DNA of 64,000 nt from assembly GCA_029863245.1 (NCBI GenBank), contig JAOTVV010000001.1, positions 341,316 to 405,315 of the forward strand. The letters are read 5' to 3'. Within the stretch, counting starts at the first letter, position 1, and each line of letters starts with the position of its first letter. The translations under genes and the position numbers were made by a program. A model generated the notes under the pieces. The model ran no database searches. It was not told where the DNA came from and saw only the letters and a program-made list of their open reading frames with translations. Below, in pieces: positions 33,661 through 43,153 of the stretch. Source of the DNA: Gemmatimonadota bacterium. Its GTDB lineage: Bacteria; Gemmatimonadota; Gemmatimonadetes; Gemmatimonadales; GWC2-71-9.

Positions 33661-35843
33661 CACCGGAGTCGCACCACGTTGAGCCGCGGGGTCCCGGTCG
33701 AGGCAAGGGGAACGCCGTTCGGACCACGGAACCTGAGGGTAAACCCTCGTTGGTTCGGTGACTGAGTCACGAGGAAGTACGCTCCTGAGCCGGACCGCAC
33801 CAGACCGCTGGTGGCGAAGTTCCCCCCAGCGTACGTCGGGGGTACGATCGGAAACGGCAGGTCGAACCGATCCGGCACCTGGGAGTTCAGCGATTGGTAC
33901 AGCGTGCGGAAATTCCACGTCAAATAGGAGAGCCGCCTAGGTGCGGCGAACCCCGACAGACCGGAGGTCCAGTTCGCCAGGCTCCATTCGGCCACGAGCG
34001 GCTCGAATGGCTCCCCGGTGGCAGCGGCCACGTTGTCGGCACCGCTGCGTCCGGTCTCCGACAGGCGCCGGATCACCTCGGGCCCGAACTGATCGGCGAT
34101 CCAGCGCAGAAAGAGCCACGCACCCCCGCGCTCGGCCAGCGTGCCCGAACCGTCCTTGAAGAGCATGTGGGTGGCGGCCGGGGTCTTCAGGTAGAGGAAC
34201 GCATTGTACAGGTCGCCGATCGCAAACCGTGAGAATCTCGTGGCGTCCCCCAGCGACTCGAAGTGCAGCGCGGCCAGCTCCTCGGAAACGTGGGACATCC
34301 CCTCGTTCATCCAGAGGACCTCGGAATTCCCCGACCGCACCAGCACGTGCTGGTTGTAGCTCACCATGTGCTGGAATTCGTGCGCGAACGTCACGGGCAC
34401 GAGGCGCTCAATTCGGTCCACCGGGTGAGCGCACCCTTTCGTCCCCTGCGGATCCGCAGCCAGCGCGTAAAACACCTCGCCCTGGTTGGACCGTGAATCA
34501 CCCCGGAAGGACGGATCGATGTCGATCGCGAAGAAGAACCCCGTCACGATCGTGGTCTCGCAGTCCGACTGCGGAGTGAGCCCGTTGACGACGGGTGTCA
34601 TGAGCACGAGGACCAGCCCGTTCTGATCGACGTCGGACTCGGACCCGAATGCCCGGGTCGCAACCCCGTACAGATCCTCGTCGAATTCGCGTCCCAACGC
34701 GTTCATGGCGGCCGTCGTCAGCGTATCCGGCGCCTGGACATCCACGTAGATCGCCGCGTGCGCCCCGACGTACCGAGCCTTGGCCGTGACCTTGCTGAAG
34801 TCGGCTGGCAGACTGCAGGTGATGGTATCGCAGACGCGGAAGTCCCGCTTGTCCCCGACCTCGATGCCGGCGACGGCGGCTGCCAGCAGCGCAGTGTCCT
34901 CCGCTCGGGCCGGTTTCGGGACCCGAGCGAATTCCTCCTCTTGCGCCCGCAAAAAGTCGTGGAACCGCTTGGCGGCCGACTCCTCCGGCGCCGACGGGGC
35001 CGGTCCCGTGGCAACCACGACCGGCACGGCCGAGTCACCGGTGAGTTCGTAGCTCACCTCGACCCCGGGGATCGGCGTCGCGGCCTGCGGAACGATGAGA
35101 TACTCGGCCCCCTGGACCCCCGCCTGCGGAAACGTTCCGCAGCCGTCCACCGCGGCCGGATCGATCGAGAGGTATCCACCCACCGGAAGCGTCAACAGCG
35201 CCGCCGATCCCTGATAGGTCCCGGTCACCTCGTTCGAGGCCCAGCCGGGAGCGCGGACCCGAACGCTCACTGACCCGGGAAGCAGACACGACGGGACCTC
35301 GATCGAGATCGCCGTCCCCTGCCCAGACGCGCCGAGCACGCGCGCCCGTGTAGTGCCGAACTCGACCGAGAGCGAATCGCTCAGGAGCGTCCCCTGCACC
35401 ACGACGAGGTCGCCACCGGTGAACGTGGCCGGCGCGAGCCCCGTGAGCTGCGGGGCGGGGAGTGCTTCGGCCGTGAACAGCACCGACTGCTGGGCGTCGA
35501 CCACCAACGCCGCCTGGATGCTCGAGGTCCCGGGGGTCGCGCCCAGGGTCACCCCCACTTCGGCCCGGCCCTCACCGTCGGTCACCGTTACCGAATCGGT
35601 TACCGTCGCGCCCGACGCATCCATGACGGTCCACCTGACCGCCGCCCGAGTGACCGTCATGCCGTCCGCCGCCGTCACCGACACGGCCAGCGCGATCGGC
35701 AGGCGCGCCCGGGTGAAGGCTCGCTGTCCATTCGTGGCCGGGACGAGGCCGATGTTGGCCGGAACCGGTAGGTCCGGTCCGTCGCCGCCACAGGCGGCGA
35801 TCGCGGCGAGCAAAACTGCGGTGCCCCAGGTGCGAACTCTCAC
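33660..35843 (-). CDS. M30-like metalloprotease lipoprotein with Ig/TIG domains
   Basis: 727 residues. Lipoprotein signal with Cys18 in AAIAACGGDG. Ig-like (Big_1-type) segment around 40-140, an IPT/TIG-like segment near 140-215 (APQLTGLAPATFTGGDLVVV), then a C-terminal region with HEFQHMVSYNQH near residue 495 followed by LWMNEGMSHVSEELAA, matching the M30 (hyicolysin-like) HExxH zinc metalloprotease pattern with a downstream Glu. It should act on the cell surface or in the periplasm. First gene of a three-gene coupled operon. The protease call rests on the zinc motif and its context; the inhibitor or substrate is unknown. Confidence 0.82.
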   Translation of the reverse strand: MRVRTWGTAVLLAAIAACGGDGPDLPVPANIGLVPATNGQRAFTRARLPIALAVSVTAADGMTVTRAAVRWTVMDASGATVTDSVTVTDGEGRAEVGVTLGATPGTSSIQAALVVDAQQSVLFTAEALPAPQLTGLAPATFTGGDLVVVQGTLLSDSLSVEFGTTRARVLGASGQGTAISIEVPSCLLPGSVSVRVRAPGWASNEVTGTYQGSAALLTLPVGGYLSIDPAAVDGCGTFPQAGVQGAEYLIVPQAATPIPGVEVSYELTGDSAVPVVVATGPAPSAPEESAAKRFHDFLRAQEEEFARVPKPARAEDTALLAAAVAGIEVGDKRDFRVCDTITCSLPADFSKVTAKARYVGAHAAIYVDVQAPDTLTTAAMNALGREFDEDLYGVATRAFGSESDVDQNGLVLVLMTPVVNGLTPQSDCETTIVTGFFFAIDIDPSFRGDSRSNQGEVFYALAADPQGTKGCAHPVDRIERLVPVTFAHEFQHMVSYNQHVLVRSGNSEVLWMNEGMSHVSEELAALHFESLGDATRFSRFAIGDLYNAFLYLKTPAATHMLFKDGSGTLAERGGAWLFLRWIADQFGPEVIRRLSETGRSGADNVAAATGEPFEPLVAEWSLANWTSGLSGFAAPRRLSYLTWNFRTLYQSLNSQVPDRFDLPFPIVPPTYAGGNFATSGLVRSGSGAYFLVTQSPNQRGFTLRFRGPNGVPLASTGTPRLNVVRLR

Positions 35844-35901
35844 ACAACCCTCCTCGAGTCTCCGGCGTCCGTGTGCCGCGCCTTCCGGTGCGTAACCCCC
35901 A

Positions 35902-35962
35902 TTGTCAACGGAACATAGGGGGGTTCACTACATTTTGACAACGCGGTGGAGAGGCGATTAAG
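35902..35962. promoter_or_regulatory. Back-to-back TTGACAA boxes between the lipoprotein gene and dnaE
   Basis: TTGTCAA (35902-35908), which is TTGACAA on the minus strand, and TTGACAA (35935-35941) on the plus strand form an inverted pair. On the plus strand the -35 box is followed after 16 bases by ATTAAG (35957-35962), a weak -10 that would start transcription near 35968, only 7 bases before the dnaE ATG. The minus-strand -10 is not convincing. Confidence 0.4.
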
Positions 35963-35974
35963 CTTCCTTTTCCC

Positions 35975-38900
35975 ATGGCTTTCGCTCACCTCCACACCCA
36001 CTCGGAGTTTTCGCTCTTGGACGGCGCGAATCGGATCTCCGATCTCGTCGCGCGCGTCGCCGAACTCGGGATGGACAGCCTCGCCATCACCGACCACGGC
36101 AATCTTCACGCCGCCTACACCTTCTACGAGACGGCGAAAGCCCAGGGAATCCGTCCCATCCTGGGATGCGAGGCGTACGTCGCCTTCGGCTCCCGGCACG
36201 CGCGGGAGCGGCCCGCGTGGGCACCCGCGAACTACTCGCATCTGGTGATCCTGGCGCGAAACCGTGAGGGGTATCGGAACCTGGTGAAGCTGTCGTCCAT
36301 CGGGTACGTCGAGGGCTTCTACCGACGGCCTCGGATCGACCGCGAGGCTCTTGCCTTGCACGCCGAAGGGCTCGTGGCCCTCGCCGCATGTCTCTCCGGC
36401 GAGATCGCCTTGTGGCTCCGACAGGACAACTATGACGAGGCGCGCAAGAGCGCCGAGTGGTTCGCACAGACCTTCGGGCCGGACGGATTCTGGCTCGAAG
36501 TCCAGGACCATGGTATCGCGGAGGAGAAGAAGGTACAGGCAGGCATGTACCGCTTGGCCGAGGACCTCGGGCTACCGGTCGTCGCGACCAACGACGCCCA
36601 CTACCTGGAACGCGCCGATCACGAGGCGCACGACTGTCTGCTCGCGATCGGCACCGGCAAGGACCTGGACGATCCCAACCGGTTCCGGTTTCAGGGATCG
36701 GAGAGCTACGTCAAGTCCGAAGCGGAGATGGCGGCGCTGTTCCCCGACCGGCCGGACGTCCTCGCAAACACGCAGCGGGTGGCCGACCTCTGCGAGTTCG
36801 ATTTCGAAAAGCGGTATTTCCTTCCCGAGTTCCCACTGCCGGAGGGCTATGCCTCCGACAACGATCTGCTGGTCGAGCTGGCCAACGACGGAGCCGTCCG
36901 TCGGTACGGCGACTCGCTGCCAGCGGAGGTTCGGGACCGCCTCGCGTACGAGCTTGACGTGATCACGTCGACCGGCTACGCCAGTTATTTCCTCATCGTG
37001 CACGACTTCATCCAAGCGGCACGCGAGCGCGGGATCCCTGTGGGGCCGGGACGAGGGTCCGCAGCCGGCTCGCTCGTCGCCTATGCCCTCGGGATCACCA
37101 ACGTCGACCCGCTCCGATTCGGTCTGCTGTTCGAACGCTTCCTGAACCCTGAACGCATCTCGATGCCCGACATCGATATCGACTTCTGCTTCGAGCGTCG
37201 CGGCGAAGTCATCGAATACGTGCGGGAACGGTACGGCCGAAAGAGCGTCGGGCAGATCATCACCTTTGGGACGTTGAAGGCTCGGGCGGCGCTCCGCGAC
37301 ATCGCTCGGGTGCTCGGCATCAGCCCGGCCGACTCGGATCGCATCGCCAAGCTCGTCCCATCCGGACCCGGGTTCAGTCTCTCGCTCAGCGAGGCCGTGA
37401 AGCGGGTGCCGGAGCTCGCCCAGCTGGTGAAGGGCAACGAGACGTACGCGCGGCTCACCGACCTGGCTCAACGCATCGAGGGACTGGCGCGGCACGCGTC
37501 GGTCCATGCGGCCGGCGTCGTCATCGCACCAGGGCCTCTGGACGAGTACGTACCGGTCTGTACGCCGCCCCAGCGCAACTCGCAGGCAAGCGTCGATGTC
37601 GAGGAATCCATCATCACGCAGTACGACATGGTCAGCCTCGAGAAGGTTGGCATGCTCAAGATGGACTTCCTGGGGCTCAAGACCCTCACGGTGATCCACG
37701 ATGCGGTTGGCATGATTCTGGAGCGCCACGGAGTGGCGCTCGATCTGGACGACGTCGATCTCGACGACCCGGAGGTGTACCGGTTGTTGCGGGAGGGACG
37801 CACGGCCGGTGTGTTCCAGTTCGAGTCGGCGCTGGCCACCGACATGCTGCGGCAGCTCCGGGCGGACCGATTCGACGACCTCGTGGCGACCAACGCGCTC
37901 ATGCGCCCGGGACCCCTGGACTCTGGCATGCATCACGCCTTCATGCGGCGCAAGCGTGGCGAGGACCAGGTCCGCTACCCTCATCCGGCACTCCGCGAGG
38001 TGCTCGAGCCCACGTTCGGCGTGATCCTGTACCAAGAGCAGGTCATGCAGATCGCCAACGTGCTGGCGGGCTACACGCTGGCCGAAGCCGATGTGCTGCG
38101 CAAAGCAGTCGGTAAGAAGGATCAGGATCTGATCGAAGCGGAGCTCAAGCGGTTCGTCGACCGTGCCGTCGACCGTGGCCACGATCGGCGGGTAATCGAA
38201 GATATTGCGTCCCAGATCCAGACGTTCGGACGGTACGGATTCAACAAGTCGCACTCCGTGGCCTACAGCATCCTCTCGTTCCACACGGCGTGGCTCAAGG
38301 CGTACTACCCGGCCGAGTTCATGGCCGCCCTTCTCTCCTCGGAGATCGGAGATACCGACACGGTGGTGGCCTACATCAACGAGTCACGCGAGATGGACCT
38401 CGAAGTGCTCCCGCCGTCGGTCAGCGAGTCGGGGTGGAAGTTCACCGTGATCGGCGACGGCCAGATCCGGTTCGGGCTCGGCGCCATTCGCAATGTGGGT
38501 CGCGGAGCCATTGAATCCATCATCCAGAGCCGCGACGCCGATGGCCCATTCGCGTCGCTCACCGATTTCTGCGAGCGAGTGGATCTTCGGTTGTGCAACA
38601 AGCGGGTCGTCGAGTCACTGATCGCGGCCGGGGCGTTGGACCAGCTCGAGGGCCACCGCTCCCAACTCGTTGCCGCGCTCGACCACGCGCTCCACGAAGC
38701 GCAACTGAGGCAGTCGGAGCGCGACAGCGGCCAGGTCTCCATGTTCGACCCCGGGGAAGCCGAGCACGTCCCCTCCACCGAGCAGGCCCTGCCGGACCTG
38801 CCTGCCTGGACCGAGGCGGAGCGCCTTGCGAAAGAGAAGGACGTCATTGGATTCTTCATCTCGGGGCATCCGCTCGAGAGGTACCGCGAGGAGGTCGCGC

Positions 38901-39463
38901 TCTTTGGAACGCGGACCACGGCGACGCTCGGAACCTGGAGTGAGCACAAGGTGGCCGTCGCGGCCGTCGTGACCGTCGTGAAGCGCCGCATCAGCAAGAA
39001 GACGGGTGCGGAGTACGCGCGCATCACGCTGGAAGATTTCCACGGCACGGCCGAGGCGATCGTGTTTCCTGACACCTGGGGACGGCTGTCCCGGATCATC
39101 GTGCCGGATGCAGCCCTCCTGCTCACCGGGGGATACAGCACCCGGGACCGCGGGGAGGATCGGGCACCGTTCATCGTCGAAGAGGTCCGATCATTGACCG
39201 AACTCAAGACGTCGGGAACGGTGGGGGTCGCCGTGGAGTGGCGGCTCGGCCAGGGCCCCGACCCGAAGGCGTCGCGCGCGATCAAGGCCCTCTGCGCGGC
39301 GCATCCTGGCAAAGCTCCGATCTACGTGGTCTGGAGTGACGGCAATGGTGTCACCGCGCAGTTGCGATCCCGGGCGATGGCGGTCTCGCTGGACGATTCG
39401 TTCCTGGATGCGCTGCGCAAACTCGTGGGAGCCGACCGCGTGCGGCTCATCCGCACACCTTAG
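35975..39463 (+). CDS. dnaE: DNA polymerase III alpha subunit
   Basis: Catalytic subunit of the replicative polymerase, 1162 residues, of the DnaE1 type. N-terminal PHP domain (HLHTHSEFSLLDGA, AITDHGNLH), polymerase core with the catalytic aspartates in PDIDIDF (399-404, Asp401 and Asp403) and MDFLGLKTLTVI, the PHP/beta-binding region and a C-terminal OB-like domain (HKVAVAAVVTVVKRRISKKTG). The full order and length fit the family. No Shine-Dalgarno motif was seen before ATG 35975, and a nearby promoter would leave almost no leader. accA starts 8 bases after its stop. Confidence 0.97.
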   Translation: MAFAHLHTHSEFSLLDGANRISDLVARVAELGMDSLAITDHGNLHAAYTFYETAKAQGIRPILGCEAYVAFGSRHARERPAWAPANYSHLVILARNREGYRNLVKLSSIGYVEGFYRRPRIDREALALHAEGLVALAACLSGEIALWLRQDNYDEARKSAEWFAQTFGPDGFWLEVQDHGIAEEKKVQAGMYRLAEDLGLPVVATNDAHYLERADHEAHDCLLAIGTGKDLDDPNRFRFQGSESYVKSEAEMAALFPDRPDVLANTQRVADLCEFDFEKRYFLPEFPLPEGYASDNDLLVELANDGAVRRYGDSLPAEVRDRLAYELDVITSTGYASYFLIVHDFIQAARERGIPVGPGRGSAAGSLVAYALGITNVDPLRFGLLFERFLNPERISMPDIDIDFCFERRGEVIEYVRERYGRKSVGQIITFGTLKARAALRDIARVLGISPADSDRIAKLVPSGPGFSLSLSEAVKRVPELAQLVKGNETYARLTDLAQRIEGLARHASVHAAGVVIAPGPLDEYVPVCTPPQRNSQASVDVEESIITQYDMVSLEKVGMLKMDFLGLKTLTVIHDAVGMILERHGVALDLDDVDLDDPEVYRLLREGRTAGVFQFESALATDMLRQLRADRFDDLVATNALMRPGPLDSGMHHAFMRRKRGEDQVRYPHPALREVLEPTFGVILYQEQVMQIANVLAGYTLAEADVLRKAVGKKDQDLIEAELKRFVDRAVDRGHDRRVIEDIASQIQTFGRYGFNKSHSVAYSILSFHTAWLKAYYPAEFMAALLSSEIGDTDTVVAYINESREMDLEVLPPSVSESGWKFTVIGDGQIRFGLGAIRNVGRGAIESIIQSRDADGPFASLTDFCERVDLRLCNKRVVESLIAAGALDQLEGHRSQLVAALDHALHEAQLRQSERDSGQVSMFDPGEAEHVPSTEQALPDLPAWTEAERLAKEKDVIGFFISGHPLERYREEVALFGTRTTATLGTWSEHKVAVAAVVTVVKRRISKKTGAEYARITLEDFHGTAEAIVFPDTWGRLSRIIVPDAALLLTGGYSTRDRGEDRAPFIVEEVRSLTELKTSGTVGVAVEWRLGQGPDPKASRAIKALCAAHPGKAPIYVVWSDGNGVTAQLRSRAMAVSLDDSFLDALRKLVGADRVRLIRTP

Positions 39464-39471
39464 GACCGATC

Positions 39472-40437
39472 ATGGCACGGACCGAGTTCCATCTGGATTT
39501 CGAGAAGCCGATCGCCGAGCTCGAGCAGCAGATCGCGGGGCTCCAACAGATGGCCAACGACCGGCGACTCGACGTGCGTGGCGAGATCGCGCCGCTCGAA
39601 GCCAAGCTCGCCGACCTCAGGCGCGAGATCTACCGCACCCTCACGCCTATGCAGCGGGTACAGGTGGCGCGTCACCCGCGGCGCCCCTTCACGCTGGATT
39701 ACCTCGCACGTGTGTTCACGGACTTCGTGGAGTTGAAGGGCGATCGGCTGTTCCGCGATGATCCCGCGATCGTCGGCGGCTGGGCCAGGCTACGGGAACG
39801 TCCGGTGATGGTGATCGGCCACCAAAAAGGACGCGATACCAAGGAGAATTTGCGGCGGAACTTCGGCATGCCGCATCCCGAAGGCTACCGCAAGGCGTTG
39901 CGACTGATGCACATGGCCGAACGATTCCATGCACCAGTCATCACGCTCATCGACACGCCGGGAGCATACCCCGGGTTGGGCGCCGAAGAACGGGGCCAGG
40001 CAGAGGCGATCGCCCGCAACCTGGAGGAAATGGGCGGTCTGAAGACACCCATTATCGCCGTGGTGATCGGCGAGGGTGGGTCGGGCGGCGCGCTCGCCCT
40101 CGGGTTGGCGGACCGGCTGCTGATGCTCGAGAACGCGATTTACTCGGTCATCTCACCGGAGGGATGCGCGGCCATTCTCTGGAATGACGCGACGCAAAAG
40201 GAGCGCGCGGCCGACGCCCTGAAGCTCACTGCCACCGACCTCGAGACCCTCGGAATCGTCGACGAGATCGTCCCGGAGCCCGCGGGCGGCGCTCACGCCG
40301 ACCCGGACGGGGCGGCCGAGGCGCTCGACGAGGCCCTCGCCCGCCACGTCCCCGAGGTCGCCGGCCTCGATCCGACCGAGCTCCGAACGCGCCGGACGGA
40401 CAAGTACCGGCGCATGGGTCAGTACGTCGAAGCGTGA
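39472..40437 (+). CDS. accA: Acetyl-CoA carboxylase carboxyltransferase alpha subunit
   Basis: Alpha chain of the acetyl-CoA carboxyltransferase, which makes malonyl-CoA for fatty-acid synthesis. 321 residues. Conserved parts: EKPIAELEQQI near the start, RHPRRPFTLDYLARVFTDFVELKGDRLF, GHQKGRDTKENLRRNFGMPHPEGYRKALRL read in segments, DTPGAYPGLGAEERGQAEAIARNL and IGEGGSGGALALG. The unit is standard in length. Its stop overlaps the ricT start (GTGA). The beta chain gene accD is not in the window. Confidence 0.96.
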   Translation: MARTEFHLDFEKPIAELEQQIAGLQQMANDRRLDVRGEIAPLEAKLADLRREIYRTLTPMQRVQVARHPRRPFTLDYLARVFTDFVELKGDRLFRDDPAIVGGWARLRERPVMVIGHQKGRDTKENLRRNFGMPHPEGYRKALRLMHMAERFHAPVITLIDTPGAYPGLGAEERGQAEAIARNLEEMGGLKTPIIAVVIGEGGSGGALALGLADRLLMLENAIYSVISPEGCAAILWNDATQKERAADALKLTATDLETLGIVDEIVPEPAGGAHADPDGAAEALDEALARHVPEVAGLDPTELRTRRTDKYRRMGQYVEA

Positions 40438-41480
40438 TGCCGACGGTCGTCGAAGTACGGTTCAAGGGCAACCGCCGCGAGTTCTACACCTGGGATCGGG
40501 AAAACCCGCTCAAGCCGGGCGATCCGGTAGTGGTGCCAGCCGAGCGTGGGGAGGATCTGGGGTACGTCTCGGCCGTGGGCGGGCTCGCCGAACGAAAGTG
40601 CGGAGTCGCCTGTGAGGGGTGCTCGCTCGGGAACGCGACGGAGCCCACGTCGGCGATCGTCCGGCCGGCGACGACCGACGAAGCGTACATCAGCGAGCAA
40701 TTGCGGATCGCTGAGCAGGACGTGCGCCGCAAGGTGATGGAACGGGTGCGCGCGCACGGACTTGGTATGAAGGTTTCCGATGCCGAATGGCAGTGGGACC
40801 GCAAGAAGCTGACGGTCTTCTTCACCGCCGACAAGCGGGTCGATTTCCGTGCGCTCGTGCGCGACCTGGCAGCCCTGTTCCGCACGCGGATCGAACTCCG
40901 GCAGATCGGGGCGCGCGATGAGTCAAAGCGCCTGGACGGGGTGGGCCGGTGCGGGCGCCAGTACTGCTGCTCCTCCTGGTTGCCGGAGCTGTGTCCCGTG
41001 AGCCTCTCGTTGGCCAAGGAACAGCGGCTCTCGCTCAACCCCACCCAGATCTCCGGGGGCTGCGGTCGTCTCCTGTGCTGCCTGCGCTACGAGCACGACT
41101 TCTACGTGTCGGCCCGCAAGCGGTTCCCCAAGATCGGCAAAGCGCTGCAAACCGCCCGCGGCCGAGAGGTGGTCGAGGCGATCGACATCTTCCGCGATCG
41201 GGTCCTGCTGCGTATCGGCGACCAGACGCGCATCGAGCGGCTGGACGCCCTTCGACACGAGGTGGCGGGGCGCGAGCCAGCCCCACCAGCAAAACCCAAG
41301 GAGCCGGCGCAGCCGCCCGCACGGAAACCCGACTCGCCGGCGCTCACGACCGAGCAGGCCGTGGAGGCCGTCTCCCCACGAAAGCGGCGGCGGCGGCGAT
41401 CGCGGCGGCGTGGGTCACGCGATCGCCAACCACCGAAGACCGAGGATGGGGACCGCAAGGGCAACGGGATCGACGGGTGA
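40434..41480 (+). CDS. ricT: PSP1/RicT-like protein
   Basis: 348 residues with the PSP1 C-terminal domain. Features: VVEVRFKGNRREFYTW, GDPVVVPAERGEDLGYVSAV, a Cys-rich segment CGVACEGCSLG, and the core MKVSDAEWQWDRKKLTVFFTADKRVDFRALVRDLAALF followed by RIELRQIGARDESKRL, GRCGRQYCCSSWL and SGGCGRLLCCLRYE, whose cysteines may bind metal or iron-sulfur clusters as in RicT/YaaT. In Bacillus RicT takes part in RNA-processing and sporulation complexes. The C-terminus is an Arg/Lys-rich tail (KRRRRRRSRRRGSRDRQ) that suggests RNA binding. Starts GTG 40434; accA and metG overlap it on both sides. Confidence 0.88.
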   Translation: MMPTVVEVRFKGNRREFYTWDRENPLKPGDPVVVPAERGEDLGYVSAVGGLAERKCGVACEGCSLGNATEPTSAIVRPATTDEAYISEQLRIAEQDVRRKVMERVRAHGLGMKVSDAEWQWDRKKLTVFFTADKRVDFRALVRDLAALFRTRIELRQIGARDESKRLDGVGRCGRQYCCSSWLPELCPVSLSLAKEQRLSLNPTQISGGCGRLLCCLRYEHDFYVSARKRFPKIGKALQTARGREVVEAIDIFRDRVLLRIGDQTRIERLDALRHEVAGREPAPPAKPKEPAQPPARKPDSPALTTEQAVEAVSPRKRRRRRSRRRGSRDRQPPKTEDGDRKGNGIDG

Positions 41481-42997
41481 GCGACCGGTTCTACATCACG
41501 ACCGCCATCGACTACTCGAACGGCGAGCCCCATCTCGGTCACGCCTACGAGAAGATCGGCGCCGACTGCGTGGCCCGTTACCGCCGACTGCGCGGTCAGC
41601 ACGTGTCGTTCGTCATTGGAATGGACGAACACGGCCAGAAAGTCGCCCAGAGTGCCGAAGAGCAGGGGACCGAGCCGCAGGCCTGGGTGGACGACATCGC
41701 GGCGCGGTTCCAGACAGCCTGGCGCGAACTCTCCATCAGCAACACCGATTTCATTCGTACCACCGAGACCAGACATCGGCGCACCGTCGAGGAGCTGTTT
41801 CGGCGGATCCGGCAGGCAGGGCACATCTCCGAAGGCGTGTACGAAGGGTACTACTGCGTCGGTTGCGAGGCGTTCAAGCTGGAAAAGGACCTGGTGGACG
41901 GCCTGTGTCCGATCCACCCTACCCGTCCGATCTCGTGGGTAAAGGAGCCCAACTACTTCTTCGCCGTCGGGCGCTTCCGACGGGCCCTCCTCGACCTGTA
42001 CGACGCCCGACCCGAATTCGTCCAGCCGACGGCAAAGCTGAACGAGGTCCGGAACGTCGTGTCGGACTGGGCCGACGACCAGACGATCTCGGTCAGCCGC
42101 TCACGCGTTCCCTGGGGCATCCCGTGGCCGGACGATCCGAGCCACGTGGTCTACGTGTGGTTCGAGGCGCTCATCAACTATCTCTCGGCCACGGGATATC
42201 CCGACCCCGCGTTCGCCGATATGTGGCCGGCCGACATGCACGTCATCGGCCCCGACATCGTTCGGTTTCACGCCGCGCTATGGCCGGCCATGTTGATGGC
42301 TGCGGGCCTCGAGCCGCCACGACAGGTCTGGTGCCATGGATGGATCACGACGCAGGGTGCGCGGTTCTCGAAGTCCGCCGGCGTGAGGATCACGCTTCGC
42401 GACATCATCGATCGCCACGGGCCGGACGCGCTGCGCTACTTCGTGCTCCGCGAGGTGCCGTGGAACGCCGACGGCAACTTCTCCTGGGACCGCTTCGACG
42501 TGCGGTACACCGCCGAGCTGGCCGACGGGTACGGCAACCTGGCCAGCCGGGTCTTGGCCATGGTAGGGCGCTACCTCCAAGGCCGCATCCCCGACCGCGC
42601 CGAACCGACGACCCTGGACGCCGCCGGTGACGAGATCGTGGCGGCCTACCGGACCGCCATGGACCGCCACCTGCTGCACGAGGGGGCCGACCTCACCTGG
42701 AAGCTCGTTGATCGGGCGAACGGGTTCGTGGAGGAACGGGCCCCCTGGACGCTCGCCAAGGAAGGCCGCACCGGGGAACTCGAAGAGGCCCTCGCCGCCC
42801 TCGCCAGAGCACTGGCCCGGATCACGCTGCTGGCCAGCCCCTTCATGCCGACCAAAACCCAGTCCATATGGGAGGCGCTGGGCCTGCCCGGGACCGTGGC
42901 GGACGTGCCATGGGGATATGTCGAGCGCCCGCCCACCGGGGGCGCGGCCTCCCGAAAGCCCCCACCACTCTTCCCCAAGGATGAACGCGAATCGTAA
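41477..42997 (+). CDS. metG: Methionyl-tRNA synthetase
   Basis: Class I synthetase that charges tRNA with Met, 506 residues, the short form without C-terminal dimer domain. HIGH motif as HLGH (19-22), a zinc knuckle starting CVGCEAF and ending CPIHP, VYVWFEALINYL, and the KMSKS site as FSKSAG in ARFSKSAGVRI, where Lys-Met is replaced by Arg-Phe. The anticodon-binding domain with a GNLASRVLAM segment follows. GTG 41477 overlaps the ricT stop. The KMSKS variant is common enough that activity is likely. Confidence 0.95.
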   Translation: MSDRFYITTAIDYSNGEPHLGHAYEKIGADCVARYRRLRGQHVSFVIGMDEHGQKVAQSAEEQGTEPQAWVDDIAARFQTAWRELSISNTDFIRTTETRHRRTVEELFRRIRQAGHISEGVYEGYYCVGCEAFKLEKDLVDGLCPIHPTRPISWVKEPNYFFAVGRFRRALLDLYDARPEFVQPTAKLNEVRNVVSDWADDQTISVSRSRVPWGIPWPDDPSHVVYVWFEALINYLSATGYPDPAFADMWPADMHVIGPDIVRFHAALWPAMLMAAGLEPPRQVWCHGWITTQGARFSKSAGVRITLRDIIDRHGPDALRYFVLREVPWNADGNFSWDRFDVRYTAELADGYGNLASRVLAMVGRYLQGRIPDRAEPTTLDAAGDEIVAAYRTAMDRHLLHEGADLTWKLVDRANGFVEERAPWTLAKEGRTGELEEALAALARALARITLLASPFMPTKTQSIWEALGLPGTVADVPWGYVERPPTGGAASRKPPPLFPKDERES

Positions 42998-43037
42998 GTG
43001 GTTTCTTTACAATAATTTACATGTGTGATCCGGGTGG

Positions 43038-43067
43038 TTGACAGCGCTTCGTCCGGCGCTCTATCTT
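43038..43067 (+). promoter_or_regulatory. Candidate sigma-70 promoter upstream of the M23 peptidase gene
   Basis: TTGACA (43038-43043), 18 bases, TATCTT (43062-43067). An AT-rich patch (43007-43022) precedes it. The start site near 43074 gives a leader of about 80 bases to ATG 43154. Confidence 0.5.
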
Positions 43068-43153
43068 TTGCCCCACGTTGCCCGCCCCCGAGAGCCGACG
43101 GGGTGTGGCGATTGCGAGACACCGAAACCGAACGACGTCCGATTGGGGCCTCG

